A stretch of DNA of 64,000 nucleotides from Rhizobium sp. C4 (GTDB lineage Bacteria; Pseudomonadota; Alphaproteobacteria; Rhizobiales; Rhizobiaceae), in NCBI RefSeq assembly GCF_021026315.1, contig NZ_JAJNCX010000002.1, positions 547,580-611,579 of the forward strand, in the 5' to 3' direction. This document shows, piece by piece, positions 19,746-29,077 of the stretch. The notes below the pieces were generated by a model. That model saw only the letters and a list, made by a program, of their open reading frames with translations, did no database searches and was not told where the DNA came from. Numbering within the stretch: position 1 is the stretch's first letter; each line of letters starts with the position of its first letter. A program made the translations under genes and the position numbers.

Positions 19746-20552
19746 ATGCCCGCTCCCAAAAACACCTTCAAGCAGGCGCTCAGGGAAGGGCGGACACAGA
19801 TCGGCTTCTGGCAGGCGCTGACCTCGCCGACGGCGGTCGAGATTTCCTCGAAGGTCGGCTACGACTGGCTGCTGCTGGATAGCGAGCATGCGCCGAACGA
19901 CCTGCCGCTCCTCATCGCCCAGCTGCGCGCCATGGCGGGTTCGTCCTCGCATCCGATCATCCGCCCGCCTGTCGGCGAAATCTGGATCATCAAGCAATTG
20001 CTCGACATCGGCGCGCAGACGCTGCTCATTCCGATGTGCGACAGCCGCGAAATGGCGGAAGCCATGGTCAAGGCGATGCGCTATCCGCCGGAAGGCGTGC
20101 GCGGCGTCGGCTCGATCCTGGCGCGCGCGTCCGGCTACAACAGCATTCCGGACTATCTGCAGACCGCCAATGACGAGGTCTGCCTTCTCTTGCAGGTGGA
20201 AAACCGGGCGGGCATCGCTGCGCTCGACGAGATCGCGGCGACGGAGGGCGTCGACGGCGTCTTCATCGGCCCCGCCGATCTGGCCGCAGACATGGGTCAT
20301 ATTGGCCAGCCGGGACATCCCGAGGTGCAGGCGGTCATCGAGGATGCGATTGCGCTCATCCAGCGCCACGGCAAGGCGGCCGGCATCCTGATCGGCGATC
20401 TTGCGCTGACGAAGCGCTATGTCGAGCTCGGCGCCACCTTCGTCGCCATCGGCAATGACGTGACGCTCTTTGCCAATGCCGCCCGGAAGCTGCTGGACGA
20501 TTACCACAAGACGGAGCCTGCCAAGCCGACGGGCGACGTGCGGGTTTACTGA
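19746..20552 (+). CDS. HpcH/HpaI family class II aldolase (2-keto-3-deoxy-acid aldolase-like)
   Basis: A 268-residue metal-dependent pyruvate aldolase. The catalytic His lies in LLDSEHAPND, the metal-binding Glu in LLQVENRAGI, and the Asp in FIGPADLAADMG. This set is shared by HpaI, GarL and RhmA, which split 4-hydroxy-2-oxoheptanedioate, 2-keto-3-deoxyglucarate and 2-keto-3-deoxyrhamnonate. The last two would suit the sugar-acid genes upstream. The ribosome-binding site GAAGGAA precedes the ATG. It follows the decarboxylase by 107 bp on the same strand. The exact substrate is not determined by these motifs. Confidence 0.87.
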   Translation: MPAPKNTFKQALREGRTQIGFWQALTSPTAVEISSKVGYDWLLLDSEHAPNDLPLLIAQLRAMAGSSSHPIIRPPVGEIWIIKQLLDIGAQTLLIPMCDSREMAEAMVKAMRYPPEGVRGVGSILARASGYNSIPDYLQTANDEVCLLLQVENRAGIAALDEIAATEGVDGVFIGPADLAADMGHIGQPGHPEVQAVIEDAIALIQRHGKAAGILIGDLALTKRYVELGATFVAIGNDVTLFANAARKLLDDYHKTEPAKPTGDVRVY

Positions 20553-20695
20553 GGCGGGCCTCACTGTTCTGCATCGTTTTTCGGCAGATGCGAATTTTTT
20601 CGCCAATTCGTCCCTTTTGGGGATGTTCCGGCCTCACTCTGCCACCTGAAAGCTGATAGTCCAAAGCGTCATTCACGTCGCGCAGGCTATCCCTC

Positions 20696-21892
20696 ATGTC
20701 GATCTTTCAGCGGCTCAATCCCTCGCTTGCCCCGACCAGCCTGCGGGAACGCGGCCGCGCTGCGGGTGGCGCGCTGCTCGGCATTGCGCTGACGGGGCTC
20801 GTCAGCACGCTCGTGCTCGGCAACAACAGTCTCGCCGCGCCGCTCCTCGTTGCGCCGATGGGTGCATCCGCCGTGCTGCTTTTCGCTGCGCCGGCAAGCC
20901 CGCTTGCCCAGCCCTGGTCGGTCCTCGGCGGCAATGTCGTGGCGGCGCTGATCGGCGTGACCTGCGCGCTGTTCATCCCGCAGCCGCTTCTGGCCGCGGC
21001 ACTCGCCGTCGGGCTCGCCATTGCGGCCATGCTGGTGCTCAACTGCCTGCATCCGCCAAGCGGTGCTGTCGCGCTGACGGCCGTGCTCGGCGGCCAAGCG
21101 GTCCATGCCAGCGGCTACTGGTTCGTGCTGACGCCCGTTGCGCTCAACTCCGTTCTGCTGCTGCTGTTGGCACTCGCCTATAACAACCTGACCGGCCACC
21201 GCTATCCGCACCTGCCGCTGAAGGCGCCGGCCGTTGGCGGTGGGGCGGAAAAGGCAGACCCGATCGAGGCCGATATCGAGGAGGCGCTGGAGGATTTCGG
21301 CGAGGTTGTCGATGTCAGCCCCGACACGATGGCGACACTGTTTCGAAAGACGCAGCTTGCGGCCCGCGAGCGCCACCATCATGGTCCGCTGACCGGCGAC
21401 ATAATGTCCCGCAATGTGCTGACCGTGCGGGCCGATGATCGCCTGCGCGCCGCGTGGCGGCTCTTTTCGATCCACCACGTCAAGGCGCTGCCGGTCGTTG
21501 ATGTCGATGGCAAGCTCGTCGGCATGATCTCGCAGGCTGACTTTTTGGCAAACTCGGTCCTCTCCGACGATGGCAACCTGCATCTCGGCTTCCGCCGGCG
21601 GGTGCTGGCATCGTTGAGCCGGCAGCCGGTGCCGCGGTTCGTCGGGGATATCATGGATCGCCGCATTCAGCCGACGCGGCCGGAAACGTCTGCCTTCGCT
21701 CTCGTCATGCGCATGGTGGACGAGGGGCTGCATACGATCCCGGTGGTCGATCAGGAGGAGCGGCTGGTCGGCGTCGTCAGCCAGGGCGACCTGCTTGCGG
21801 CTCTCTTCCGCACCGATCTCGATCTGGCGGCCGAAGGCTCCGGAAACGAAAACGAGCCGGCGTTTCCACCGGCTCGTCCTCCTCGTCTCTGA
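20696..21892 (+). CDS. HPP family membrane protein with two CBS domains
   Basis: A 398-residue protein. Residues about 20-170 form four to five membrane segments carrying the defining motif LHPPSGAVALTAV. Residues about 225-385 are two CBS domains (DIMSRNVLTVRADD, then DIMDRRIQPTRPET), which usually bind adenine nucleotides and gate the membrane part. HPP proteins are poorly characterised; plant relatives move nitrite. It is monocistronic, preceded by about 140 bp and ending 9 bp from the convergent monooxygenase gene. Confidence 0.85.
   Translation: MSIFQRLNPSLAPTSLRERGRAAGGALLGIALTGLVSTLVLGNNSLAAPLLVAPMGASAVLLFAAPASPLAQPWSVLGGNVVAALIGVTCALFIPQPLLAAALAVGLAIAAMLVLNCLHPPSGAVALTAVLGGQAVHASGYWFVLTPVALNSVLLLLLALAYNNLTGHRYPHLPLKAPAVGGGAEKADPIEADIEEALEDFGEVVDVSPDTMATLFRKTQLAARERHHHGPLTGDIMSRNVLTVRADDRLRAAWRLFSIHHVKALPVVDVDGKLVGMISQADFLANSVLSDDGNLHLGFRRRVLASLSRQPVPRFVGDIMDRRIQPTRPETSAFALVMRMVDEGLHTIPVVDQEERLVGVVSQGDLLAALFRTDLDLAAEGSGNENEPAFPPARPPRL
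21852..21877. terminator. stem-loop in the 3' end of the HPP gene
   Basis: A perfect 9-bp stem (ACGAGCCGG / CCGGCTCGT) with an 8-base loop lies in the last codons of the HPP gene, just before the convergent monooxygenase gene. It could terminate minus-strand transcripts past 21902. There is no T-run. Confidence 0.4.
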
Positions 21893-21901
21893 GGGTGCGG
21901 C

Positions 21902-23533
21902 TCAGGCCGCTGCAGACTTGTCGCGCTTCGCGAAACTGAAGTTTGCATAACCGTTCTGCGTCGCGGCGGCGCAGAACTCGCGATATTTGTGGAAGCCGCC
22001 GGTGAAGAGCGTCAGGCCCTGCGGCTTGTCCTTCACGTTGGCGCCGAGATACCAGGTCTTCGCCTTGGTGAGCAGCGAGCGCTGGCCGAGCGAGGCAACG
22101 ATTGCCATCCAGTCGTCCTCGGCCTTCTTCGTTGGCTCCATGGCCGAAAGGCCCTGCTTGTCCATGTGGGTGATGGCGTCGGCGATCCAGTTCACGTCAT
22201 TCTCGCTGATCGCCACAATATTGGCGAGTGCGGCCGGTCCGTTCGGGCCGGTCGTCATGAAGAGGTTCGGGAAGCCTTCCATCATCAGGCCGAGATAGGA
22301 ACGCGAGCCCTCGCGCCACTTGTCGTTGACCTTCTGTCCGTTGCGGCCGACGACGTCGAAGGCGAGGAGGGCGCCGGTCAGGCCATCATAACCCGTTGCG
22401 AAGATCAGCATGTCGAGCTCAATCTCGCGGCCTTCGGTGCGCACGCCCTTTTCGGTGATCTCGACGATCGGCTCTTCGAGGCAGTCGACCAGATGCACGG
22501 TCGGCAGGTTATAGGTCTCGTAATAGCTGGTATCGAGGCAGGGGCGGCGGGCGAAGATCGGATAGCCCTTGGGCTTCAGCTTTTCGGCCGTCACCGGATC
22601 CTTCACCATTTCGCCGATCTTGCCGCGCACGAATTCGGCGACATGTTCGTTGGCTTCGGGATTATAGAGCAGGTCCGAGAAGGTGCCGAGCATGGCAAGT
22701 CCGCCCTGCTTCCACGAATCCTCCAGCAGTGCCTGCCGCTGGCTCGGCGTGACGGAGAAGAAGGCGCGGGTTGACTGCGGGCGCAGGCCACCGACGGCGC
22801 TGTTGCGGGCAGCTTCGCGCAGGCCAGCATAGTTGCGCTTCACTTCGGCCACGTATTCCGGCTCGAGCTTCTGGTTGCGCATCGGCATGGTGAAGCTCGG
22901 CGTGCGCTGGAAGACGAAGAGTTCGCCGGCCTTCGGGCCGACTTCCTGCACGATCTGGATGCCGGTCGAGCCGGTACCGATGACGCCGACGCGCTTGCCG
23001 GCGAAGCTCACCTCTTCATGCGGCCAGCGGGCGGCGTGATAGGTCTCACCCTTGAAGGTCTTGTAGCCCTCAATGTCCGGCTCCTTCGGCACGGAGAGCG
23101 GGCCGGTCGCCATGACGCAATAGGTCGCCTCATAGGTCTCGCCCTTGTTGGTCTTGACCACCCAGAGCTGGCGCAGCTCGTCCCACACGGCGCTCACGAC
23201 GCGGGTGTTGAACTGGAAATGCTTGTTCAGATCGAGCCGTTCGGCGACGAAGTTGATGTAGCGCAGGAGTTCCGGCTGGGCAGCAAACTGCTCCGACCAT
23301 GTCCATTCCTGCTGCACTTCTTCCGAGAAGGAGAAGCAGTAGTCGATGCTGGGCAGATCGACGCGCGCGCCGGGGTAACGGTTCCAGTACCACACGCCGC
23401 CAAGCCCGCCGCCAGCCTCGAAGGCCTGGATGTTCAGGCCCATCTCGCGGAACTTGTAGACCGCATACATGCCGCCGAAGCCACCGCCGACGACAACCAG
23501 GTCCAGCCGCTTTACAGGGTTTGAATTGCTCAT
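21902..23533 (-). CDS. flavin-containing Baeyer-Villiger monooxygenase (type I)
   Basis: A 543-residue FAD/NADPH enzyme. The FAD Rossmann motif GGGFGG is at residues 16-21 and the NADPH motif GTGSTG at 186-191. Between them stands the diagnostic Baeyer-Villiger fingerprint FKGETYHAARWP (160-171). Type I enzymes insert oxygen next to a carbonyl, turning cyclic ketones into lactones and linear ketones into esters. It resembles cyclohexanone/cyclododecanone monooxygenases, but the substrate is not readable. It is a single gene with a 439-bp upstream region holding one copy of the TTCAY-N4-GTGAA palindrome, which ties it to the IclR island upstream. Confidence 0.9.
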   Translation of the reverse strand: MSNSNPVKRLDLVVVGGGFGGMYAVYKFREMGLNIQAFEAGGGLGGVWYWNRYPGARVDLPSIDYCFSFSEEVQQEWTWSEQFAAQPELLRYINFVAERLDLNKHFQFNTRVVSAVWDELRQLWVVKTNKGETYEATYCVMATGPLSVPKEPDIEGYKTFKGETYHAARWPHEEVSFAGKRVGVIGTGSTGIQIVQEVGPKAGELFVFQRTPSFTMPMRNQKLEPEYVAEVKRNYAGLREAARNSAVGGLRPQSTRAFFSVTPSQRQALLEDSWKQGGLAMLGTFSDLLYNPEANEHVAEFVRGKIGEMVKDPVTAEKLKPKGYPIFARRPCLDTSYYETYNLPTVHLVDCLEEPIVEITEKGVRTEGREIELDMLIFATGYDGLTGALLAFDVVGRNGQKVNDKWREGSRSYLGLMMEGFPNLFMTTGPNGPAALANIVAISENDVNWIADAITHMDKQGLSAMEPTKKAEDDWMAIVASLGQRSLLTKAKTWYLGANVKDKPQGLTLFTGGFHKYREFCAAATQNGYANFSFAKRDKSAAA

Positions 23534-23972
23534 CTTCTTCCTCCTCGATCAAGCCGTACGGGATGTCGGCGATCCGCGTTCGGGATCCTTCAATGGTCCC
23601 GGCGACGCGCCCGCGAATACGGCTCATGCTCCTCTTGAAAAGATTAGACGCTCACAACCGGCGGCTTTCAAGCGGGCACAGAGGCGTGAAGGCAAGTTTC
23701 ATATCTGTGAAGTGATCGACATGGACTGGTGGCTGACAAGTGTCAATTCGGGGCGTGGAATCCGGCTCGGGCAACCGCGCGTCGGGCAAGAATTCTTTGG
23801 GAAATATGTTTTTATAACAAATGTTTATCGGATCCGGCGAATGTGTGCCAGCAGCGCAGGGCGCAGTCTGGCGAGATCGACGACAGACTGCTGGCGCAAA
23901 GCGGAATTTCTTCGCGAGCGAGGCGCGAAACGATGCTGGGTTTGTGACCTATCCGGCAACCGCAGGACGGTC
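23534..23972. other. intergenic region upstream of the monooxygenase
   Basis: No gene is apparent in these 439 bp. They hold the putative IclR operator at 23698-23711 and an AT-rich stretch around 23787-23830. The promoter of the monooxygenase should lie here. The rest looks featureless. Confidence 0.6.
23698..23711. promoter_or_regulatory. TTCAY-N4-GTGAA palindrome (putative IclR operator)
   Basis: TTCATATCTGTGAA lies 165 bp upstream of the monooxygenase start. The same pattern occurs beside the IclR gene (32288-32301) and twice upstream of the acyl-CoA ligase (41509, 41592). Confidence 0.6.
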
Positions 23973-24761
23973 TCAGCGACCTCTGAACACCGGCTTGGTT
24001 CCGGCGCGGAAGGCCTCGACGCCGGTGCGGAAATCCTCGGTGCGGCCGGCCTCACGCTGCAGGTCGGCCTCCAGCGCCAGTTGTGCTTCCAGAGAATTTT
24101 CCGGCGCGGCGAGAAAGGCCTGTTTCATCAGCGCGAAGCTGCGGGTAGGGCGGGTGGCGAGATCGCGCGCCATGGCCTCGACGGTCGGTATCAGCTCGGC
24201 GTCTTCGACCGTCTTCCAGATCATGCCCCATTCGGCCGCCTGTTCGGCGGTGACGGGTTCGGCGAGGATGCCGAGCGCGCGGGCGCGGGCATCACCGATG
24301 AGCTTGGGCAGGAACCAGCTGCCGCCGGCATCGGGCACGAGGCCGATACGCGAGAAAGACTGGATGAATTTGGCCGAGCGGGCCGCAATCACGATATCGC
24401 AGGCAAGTGCCACATTCGCACCGGCGCCTGCCGCCACGCCATTGACGGCGGCAATCACCGGCTTTTCGGCGGTGCGGATCGCCATGACCAGCGGATTGTA
24501 GTTTTCCGCAAGCGATGCGCCGAGATCCGGCGGGCCGTTGTCGAAGTTGCGTTCCTGCAGGTCCTGGCCGGCACAGAAGCCGCGACCCGCGCCGGTCAGC
24601 ACGATGGCGCGGCAGGCGGGATCGTTCGCTGCCTCCTGAAGGGCTTCGCGAAGGGCCGCATGCATGGGGCCGGTGAAGGAGTTGAGCTTGTCCGGCCGGT
24701 TCAGCGTGATGACGGTGAAGCCGTCTTCCTTCCGGGTCAGAACCAGATTTTCGCTCGTCAT
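23973..24761 (-). CDS. enoyl-CoA hydratase/isomerase, PaaG-like
   Basis: A 262-residue crotonase-fold protein. It has the oxyanion-hole segments GFCAGQDL and NGVAAGAGANVALAC, and an Asp in GLVPDAGGSW, the catalytic position of PaaG. The C-terminal half (WGMIWKTVEDAEL, then QREAGRTEDFRTGVEAF) closely follows E. coli PaaG, which rearranges the ring-epoxide of phenylacetyl-CoA to an oxepin and also moves double bonds. No paaABCE epoxidase genes are present, so a double-bond isomerase or hydratase role is more likely here. Its ATG overlaps the stop of the double SDR gene by 4 bp. Confidence 0.87.
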   Translation of the reverse strand: MTSENLVLTRKEDGFTVITLNRPDKLNSFTGPMHAALREALQEAANDPACRAIVLTGAGRGFCAGQDLQERNFDNGPPDLGASLAENYNPLVMAIRTAEKPVIAAVNGVAAGAGANVALACDIVIAARSAKFIQSFSRIGLVPDAGGSWFLPKLIGDARARALGILAEPVTAEQAAEWGMIWKTVEDAELIPTVEAMARDLATRPTRSFALMKQAFLAAPENSLEAQLALEADLQREAGRTEDFRTGVEAFRAGTKPVFRGR

Positions 24762-26362
24762 TCCGCACGCTCCAGATCATTCAACTCGGGCGAAGAGGCG
24801 TCACCGGCATTGCCGAAGGCCGTCCAGCCACCGTCAACATAGAGGATCGCGCCTGTCATGTAAGACGCCTCTTCGGAGGCGAGGAAGAGTGCGGCATCCG
24901 CAATGTCGTCCGGCCGGCCCAGATCGCCCATCGGAATGCGGCGGCGGATCTTCATTCCATCGATCTTGCCGTCCTGTTCGAGCGCTGCGACGCCCGGCGT
25001 GCGGATGTAACCCGGCGCAATCGTCGCCGTGCGGATGCCGACGGGACCAAGTTCGGCAGCGATGCAGCGCGTCAGCATGTCGATGCCGGCCTTTGATGCG
25101 CCATAGGCGTGGCGGGGCGCGAAGGGGAGCAAGGTGTTGATCGAACCGAGATTGAGAATGACCCCGCCTGGCTTCGGCATCAGCGCCAGCGCCTGCTGAA
25201 GCGCGATGAAGGCGCCGGTCAGGTTGATGTCGAGAACGCTGGTCAGGTAATCGGCCGTCTGCTCGCCGACCGGCATGAAGCGATCGGCAATGGCCGCATT
25301 GTTGACGAGCACATCGACGCGGCCGAAGGTCTTCGCGATCTCTGCAAAAGCGGCGACGATCTCGGCTTCGATCGCAAGGTCCGTCGTGATGGCGCGATGC
25401 TGCGGACCGAGGTTTGCCGCGACACTGGCAGCCTCATCACCTTCGCGATCCAGGATGACAACCGTGTCACCCTTCGCCGCAAAGGCCTCGCAGATCGCCC
25501 GGCCGATGCCGCGTGCGCCGCCCGTGACGACGACGATGCGCGGGCCGCTCCTGGGCGTCGGGGCCGCAAGCTCGGCATCCGGCGTGCCGGCGACCGGGGG
25601 ATGGGCTTCGCCCGGCTGGTTGAAAGTCGCCCAGCCGCCATCGACGGCAACCACGGTTCCGGTGATGTAGCGCGCCTTGTCCGAGGCGAGGAAGCGGGCG
25701 ACGGTGGCGATTTCCGCCGGTCGCGCCATGCGGCCCATGGGAATGCGCTGGCGCACCTTGGAAAGGTCGGCCTTGCCGTCGCGTTCCAGCCCCGCCACCA
25801 TCGGCGTGCGGACATAGCCGGGGGCAATGGCAACGACGCGGATATTGCGGGGAGCCAGCTCGCAGGCGAGCGATTTCGTCATGCTGACGACGCCGGCCTT
25901 GGAGGCGGCATAGGCATTGCGCTTGGGGTTCGAGACGACACCGGCCAGTGACGCCGTGTTGACGATGACGCCGCCTTCCGGGCCCATGCGCTCGGCCACT
26001 TCGCCGGCAAGCACCAGCGGTCCGACGAGATTGACGGAAAGCGCCAGGCGGAAGCCGTCGATGGACGTGTCAGCGGTCGCGGCCATGGTCGGGCCGATCG
26101 CGGCATTGTTGACCAGGACATCGATGCGGCCGAAGTGCGCCGCGATCTTTGCGACAGTGGCGATGATATCCGTCTCGCTTGCGAGGTTGCAGGCAAAGCC
26201 CGCATGCTCCTTGCCGAGAGACTGCGCGAAATCCTCGACGCCGGTTCCGGCCAGATCCACCGCCGCGACCTGATAGCCATCCGCGACGAAGACCTCGCAG
26301 AGTGCGCGGCCGATGCCGCCGGCGGCGCCGGTGATGATGGCGATCTTGGTCTCAGTGCTCAT
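24758..26362 (-). CDS. tandem (double-domain) SDR oxidoreductase
   Basis: A 534-residue protein with two complete SDR domains in one chain. Domain 1 (about 5-245) has TGAAGGIG (11-18), NNAA, S138 and Y151-AAS-K155. Domain 2 (about 275-520) has TGGARGIG (280-287), NNAA, S407 and Y420-GAS-K424. Both catalytic sets are intact, and a Pro/Ala-rich linker (about 248-274) joins them. The domains are alike but not identical, pointing to an old duplication or fusion. It could carry out two successive oxidations or behave as an internal dimer. ATG at 26362 has AAGGAG 6 bp upstream; a longer start at 26398 lacks one. Confidence 0.88.
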   Translation of the reverse strand: MSTETKIAIITGAAGGIGRALCEVFVADGYQVAAVDLAGTGVEDFAQSLGKEHAGFACNLASETDIIATVAKIAAHFGRIDVLVNNAAIGPTMAATADTSIDGFRLALSVNLVGPLVLAGEVAERMGPEGGVIVNTASLAGVVSNPKRNAYAASKAGVVSMTKSLACELAPRNIRVVAIAPGYVRTPMVAGLERDGKADLSKVRQRIPMGRMARPAEIATVARFLASDKARYITGTVVAVDGGWATFNQPGEAHPPVAGTPDAELAAPTPRSGPRIVVVTGGARGIGRAICEAFAAKGDTVVILDREGDEAASVAANLGPQHRAITTDLAIEAEIVAAFAEIAKTFGRVDVLVNNAAIADRFMPVGEQTADYLTSVLDINLTGAFIALQQALALMPKPGGVILNLGSINTLLPFAPRHAYGASKAGIDMLTRCIAAELGPVGIRTATIAPGYIRTPGVAALEQDGKIDGMKIRRRIPMGDLGRPDDIADAALFLASEEASYMTGAILYVDGGWTAFGNAGDASSPELNDLERAE

Positions 26363-26394
26363 GGCAGTCTCCTTCAAGCCGCTTGGCGGTCTTC

Positions 26395-26943
26395 TCACCC
26401 TGCGGGTTGCAGCCGTCTGAAAAGGCCGTCGCGATAGAGCAAGACATCGCGCTCGGCCGTCGAGATCGCCCGCACGCGCCCGAGATAAAGGTTATGGCTT
26501 CCCGCATCGACACGGCTTTCGACGTCACAGTCAAGGCAGGCGACCGCATCGTCAAGAACCGGGGCGTCGCTGAGCAGGCTGCTCCAGCCGCTCTTGGAAA
26601 ACAGGGCGGCGGTGCCGCTCTCCGGGCCGGAGAAGCTGCGGGCGATGGCATGCTGTTCGTCCGCCAGCAGGTTGACCGCAAACTGGCCGCTCGCGTCGAT
26701 CAGGCCGGCGACCGCCGAGCCCTTGTTGAGACAGACGAGAAAGGTCGGCGGATCGCTGGAGACGGAACAGAAGGTCGTTGCCGTCAGGCCGCCGATATCG
26801 CCACCGTTCGCGGCCGTGACGATGGCGACGGGCGAGGCGATCTGCCGAAGCGCGCGCTTGAAGTCAGTGCCGCTGGCGGGCGTATCCACATCCGCGCTGC
26901 GCTTCGGAATCTCGATTGAGTTCGCTTTCCTGCCGCGCGTCAT
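26395..26943 (-). CDS. flavin reductase family protein (HpaC-like)
   Basis: A 182-residue protein with the FMN-binding split-barrel of flavin reductases: ASPVAIVTAANGG, LTATTFCSVSSDPPTFLVCLN, and FAVNLLADEQ. These enzymes supply reduced flavin to a two-component monooxygenase. The type I Baeyer-Villiger enzyme downstream carries its own flavin and would not need it, so the oxygenase partner, if any, is not identified here. The ATG overlaps the stop of the upstream acyl-CoA synthetase gene by 4 bp. Confidence 0.87.
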   Translation of the reverse strand: MTRGRKANSIEIPKRSADVDTPASGTDFKRALRQIASPVAIVTAANGGDIGGLTATTFCSVSSDPPTFLVCLNKGSAVAGLIDASGQFAVNLLADEQHAIARSFSGPESGTAALFSKSGWSSLLSDAPVLDDAVACLDCDVESRVDAGSHNLYLGRVRAISTAERDVLLYRDGLFRRLQPAG

Positions 26944-29060
26944 GCGACCGCCTTATGGTGCTCTGCACCCGCCGCGACGATCAGCGCATCGAGCGGAACC
27001 GCACCGCGACCCTTGGGCAGGGCGAGAACGGGGTTGAGGTCGATGCTGTCGATCTGCTCCGCATGGACATGGGCGAAGATCGAGAGGCGCGACAGGAGAT
27101 CGGCCAGCGCGTCGAGATCGGCAGGAGGCGCACCGCGCACACCCTCCAGCATGGCAAAGCCGCGGATTTCGCGGATCATGCGATGCGCCTCCGCCTTGTC
27201 GAAGGGCGCGACCCGGAAGGTAACATCCTTCAGTACTTCCACGAAGACGCCGCCGAGGCCGAACATCACGACGGGGCCCATCGTGGGATCGGTGAAGGTG
27301 CCGGCAATGGTTTCGACGCCGCCGGAAATCATCGGCGTGAGGATCACGCCCTCGATCCGGGCGTCCGGCGCCTTGGCCCTGACGCGGGCGAGCATCGCGC
27401 TCATGGCGGTGCGCACCTCGTCGGCAGTTTTCAGGCTCAGCGCCACGCCGCCGACTTCCGTCTTGTGCGGCAGGTCGGGGGAGGAGATTTTCATCACCAG
27501 CGGATAGCCAAGCCCGTCCGCGACCGGGCCGGGGTCGGCCTCGGGCGTCACCAGCCGTTCCGGCGTGAAGCTGATGCCGGCCTTTGTCAGGATCGATTTT
27601 GCCTCGTGCTCGGTAATGGCGCGGGCCGGGATATCGGCCGGGGCGGGGCTTGCGGGCGCGACATCCGCCGCCTTGGCGAGATCGAAATTCTGCCGGAAGC
27701 GGACGAGTGCGCCGAGCGCATGGGTCAGCGCCGTGCCGTCCTCATAGACAAGGAAGCCTTTCTCCTCGTAGGAGCGCATGACCTCGGCGGGTGCGGACAT
27801 GGTCAGGCATTTGATCACGTCGTCCTTGTCCGACACGGCATCTTCCAGCGCCTTCCGCAGCATCGGGCCGAAGGTCGGGCTTGCCGGGCCGCTGCCGAAA
27901 ATGCCGGTGAACATGTCATAGCCGCCCTTTTCCAGCATGGTGCTGATGAAACGCGTCATGACGGGAAGTTCAGTGAGAGCCTGCGCGGTCGCATCCACCG
28001 GATTGACCGGCGAGGCATAGGGCAGGATTTCCTTCAATTCGCCCTGAGCGGTCTCGGGCATGGGGGCAACGTCGAGCCCCGCATCGGCTGCGTCGTCGGC
28101 CATCTGGATGCCGAAGCCGCCGGAAAGCGTGAAGATGCCGAGCCGGCCGGTCTTCGGGAAAATGCCGCGCGAGGCCGCATAGGCGATGTCGAGCTGTTCG
28201 GCGGTCGTGTGGGCACGATGCACGCCATATTGCTTCAGCACGGCATCGAAGACGGCGTCCGAGCCGGCCAGCGCCGCGGTATGCGAGCTGACGGCATGGG
28301 CGCCGACTTCCGAGCGGCCGACCTTCATGAAGACGATTGCCGTTTCGCGCCGGCGTGCGGTCTCCAGCGCATCGATGAAGGCGTCGCGGTTCCGGATGCC
28401 TTCGGCGTAAGCCATGACGACATTGACGCCGTCCTGATCGACGACCCAGCGCAGCGCTTCGGCGACGTCGATGTCGCATTCGTTGCCGGTCGTTACCCAA
28501 TGGCTGATGCCGAGCCCGCGCTGGCGGGCGAGGTGGGTGATATGCGAGCCATAGGCGCCGCTCTGGGAGACGACGGAGACCGGGCCGGGTTCGATTAGGC
28601 CGGTGTCGAGGATCGCCGAAAAGGTGCCGTAGTAGTTGGCGCGGGCGTTGAAGACGCCGAGGCAGTTGGGGCCGAGAACGCGCATCCCCGCTTCGCGGGC
28701 AATGTCGGCGATCTCGTTCTGCATCGCGCGGCCTTCTTCCGAGGTTTCGGCAAAGCCGGCGGAAAAGACGATGGCCGAGGAGACGCCGCGCTCCGCGCAT
28801 TCGCGCACCGCTTCAACGGTGGCGGCGGCAGGTACGGCCAGGATGGCCACATCCGGCGTTGCCGGCAGGCTGGCAATCGACGGATAGGCCGTGAAGCCCT
28901 GCACATTGTCGCGGTTGGGGTTCACGGGATAGATCGCGCCCTTGAAGCCGCTTTCGCGCAGGTAGCGCAGCGGCCGGCCGCCGATGCGGGCGGCATTTTC
29001 CGATGCGCCGACAATGGCGATGGAGCGGGGATCGAGAAGGGCGGAAAGCGTGTCTGTCAT
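26940..29060 (-). CDS. acyl-CoA synthetase, ADP/NDP-forming (acetate-CoA ligase family)
   Basis: A 706-residue fused alpha-beta acyl-CoA synthetase. Order: CoA-binding Rossmann domain (SIAIVGASE, residues about 12-20), succinyl-CoA-ligase-like domains with the catalytic His in SSHTAALAGSD (about 260), and a C-terminal ATP-grasp domain (YPLVMKISSPDLPHKTEVGG, about 515). It forms or uses acyl-CoA with ADP plus phosphate, and in catabolic clusters it often activates or recovers a small acid. The frame can be extended upstream without sense; ATG 29060 has AAGGAAC at good spacing and gives the family N-terminus. It starts 17 bp after the SMP-30 gene. Confidence 0.9.
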   Translation of the reverse strand: MTDTLSALLDPRSIAIVGASENAARIGGRPLRYLRESGFKGAIYPVNPNRDNVQGFTAYPSIASLPATPDVAILAVPAAATVEAVRECAERGVSSAIVFSAGFAETSEEGRAMQNEIADIAREAGMRVLGPNCLGVFNARANYYGTFSAILDTGLIEPGPVSVVSQSGAYGSHITHLARQRGLGISHWVTTGNECDIDVAEALRWVVDQDGVNVVMAYAEGIRNRDAFIDALETARRRETAIVFMKVGRSEVGAHAVSSHTAALAGSDAVFDAVLKQYGVHRAHTTAEQLDIAYAASRGIFPKTGRLGIFTLSGGFGIQMADDAADAGLDVAPMPETAQGELKEILPYASPVNPVDATAQALTELPVMTRFISTMLEKGGYDMFTGIFGSGPASPTFGPMLRKALEDAVSDKDDVIKCLTMSAPAEVMRSYEEKGFLVYEDGTALTHALGALVRFRQNFDLAKAADVAPASPAPADIPARAITEHEAKSILTKAGISFTPERLVTPEADPGPVADGLGYPLVMKISSPDLPHKTEVGGVALSLKTADEVRTAMSAMLARVRAKAPDARIEGVILTPMISGGVETIAGTFTDPTMGPVVMFGLGGVFVEVLKDVTFRVAPFDKAEAHRMIREIRGFAMLEGVRGAPPADLDALADLLSRLSIFAHVHAEQIDSIDLNPVLALPKGRGAVPLDALIVAAGAEHHKAVA

Positions 29061-29077
29061 GTCTCGTTCCTTGCGGC

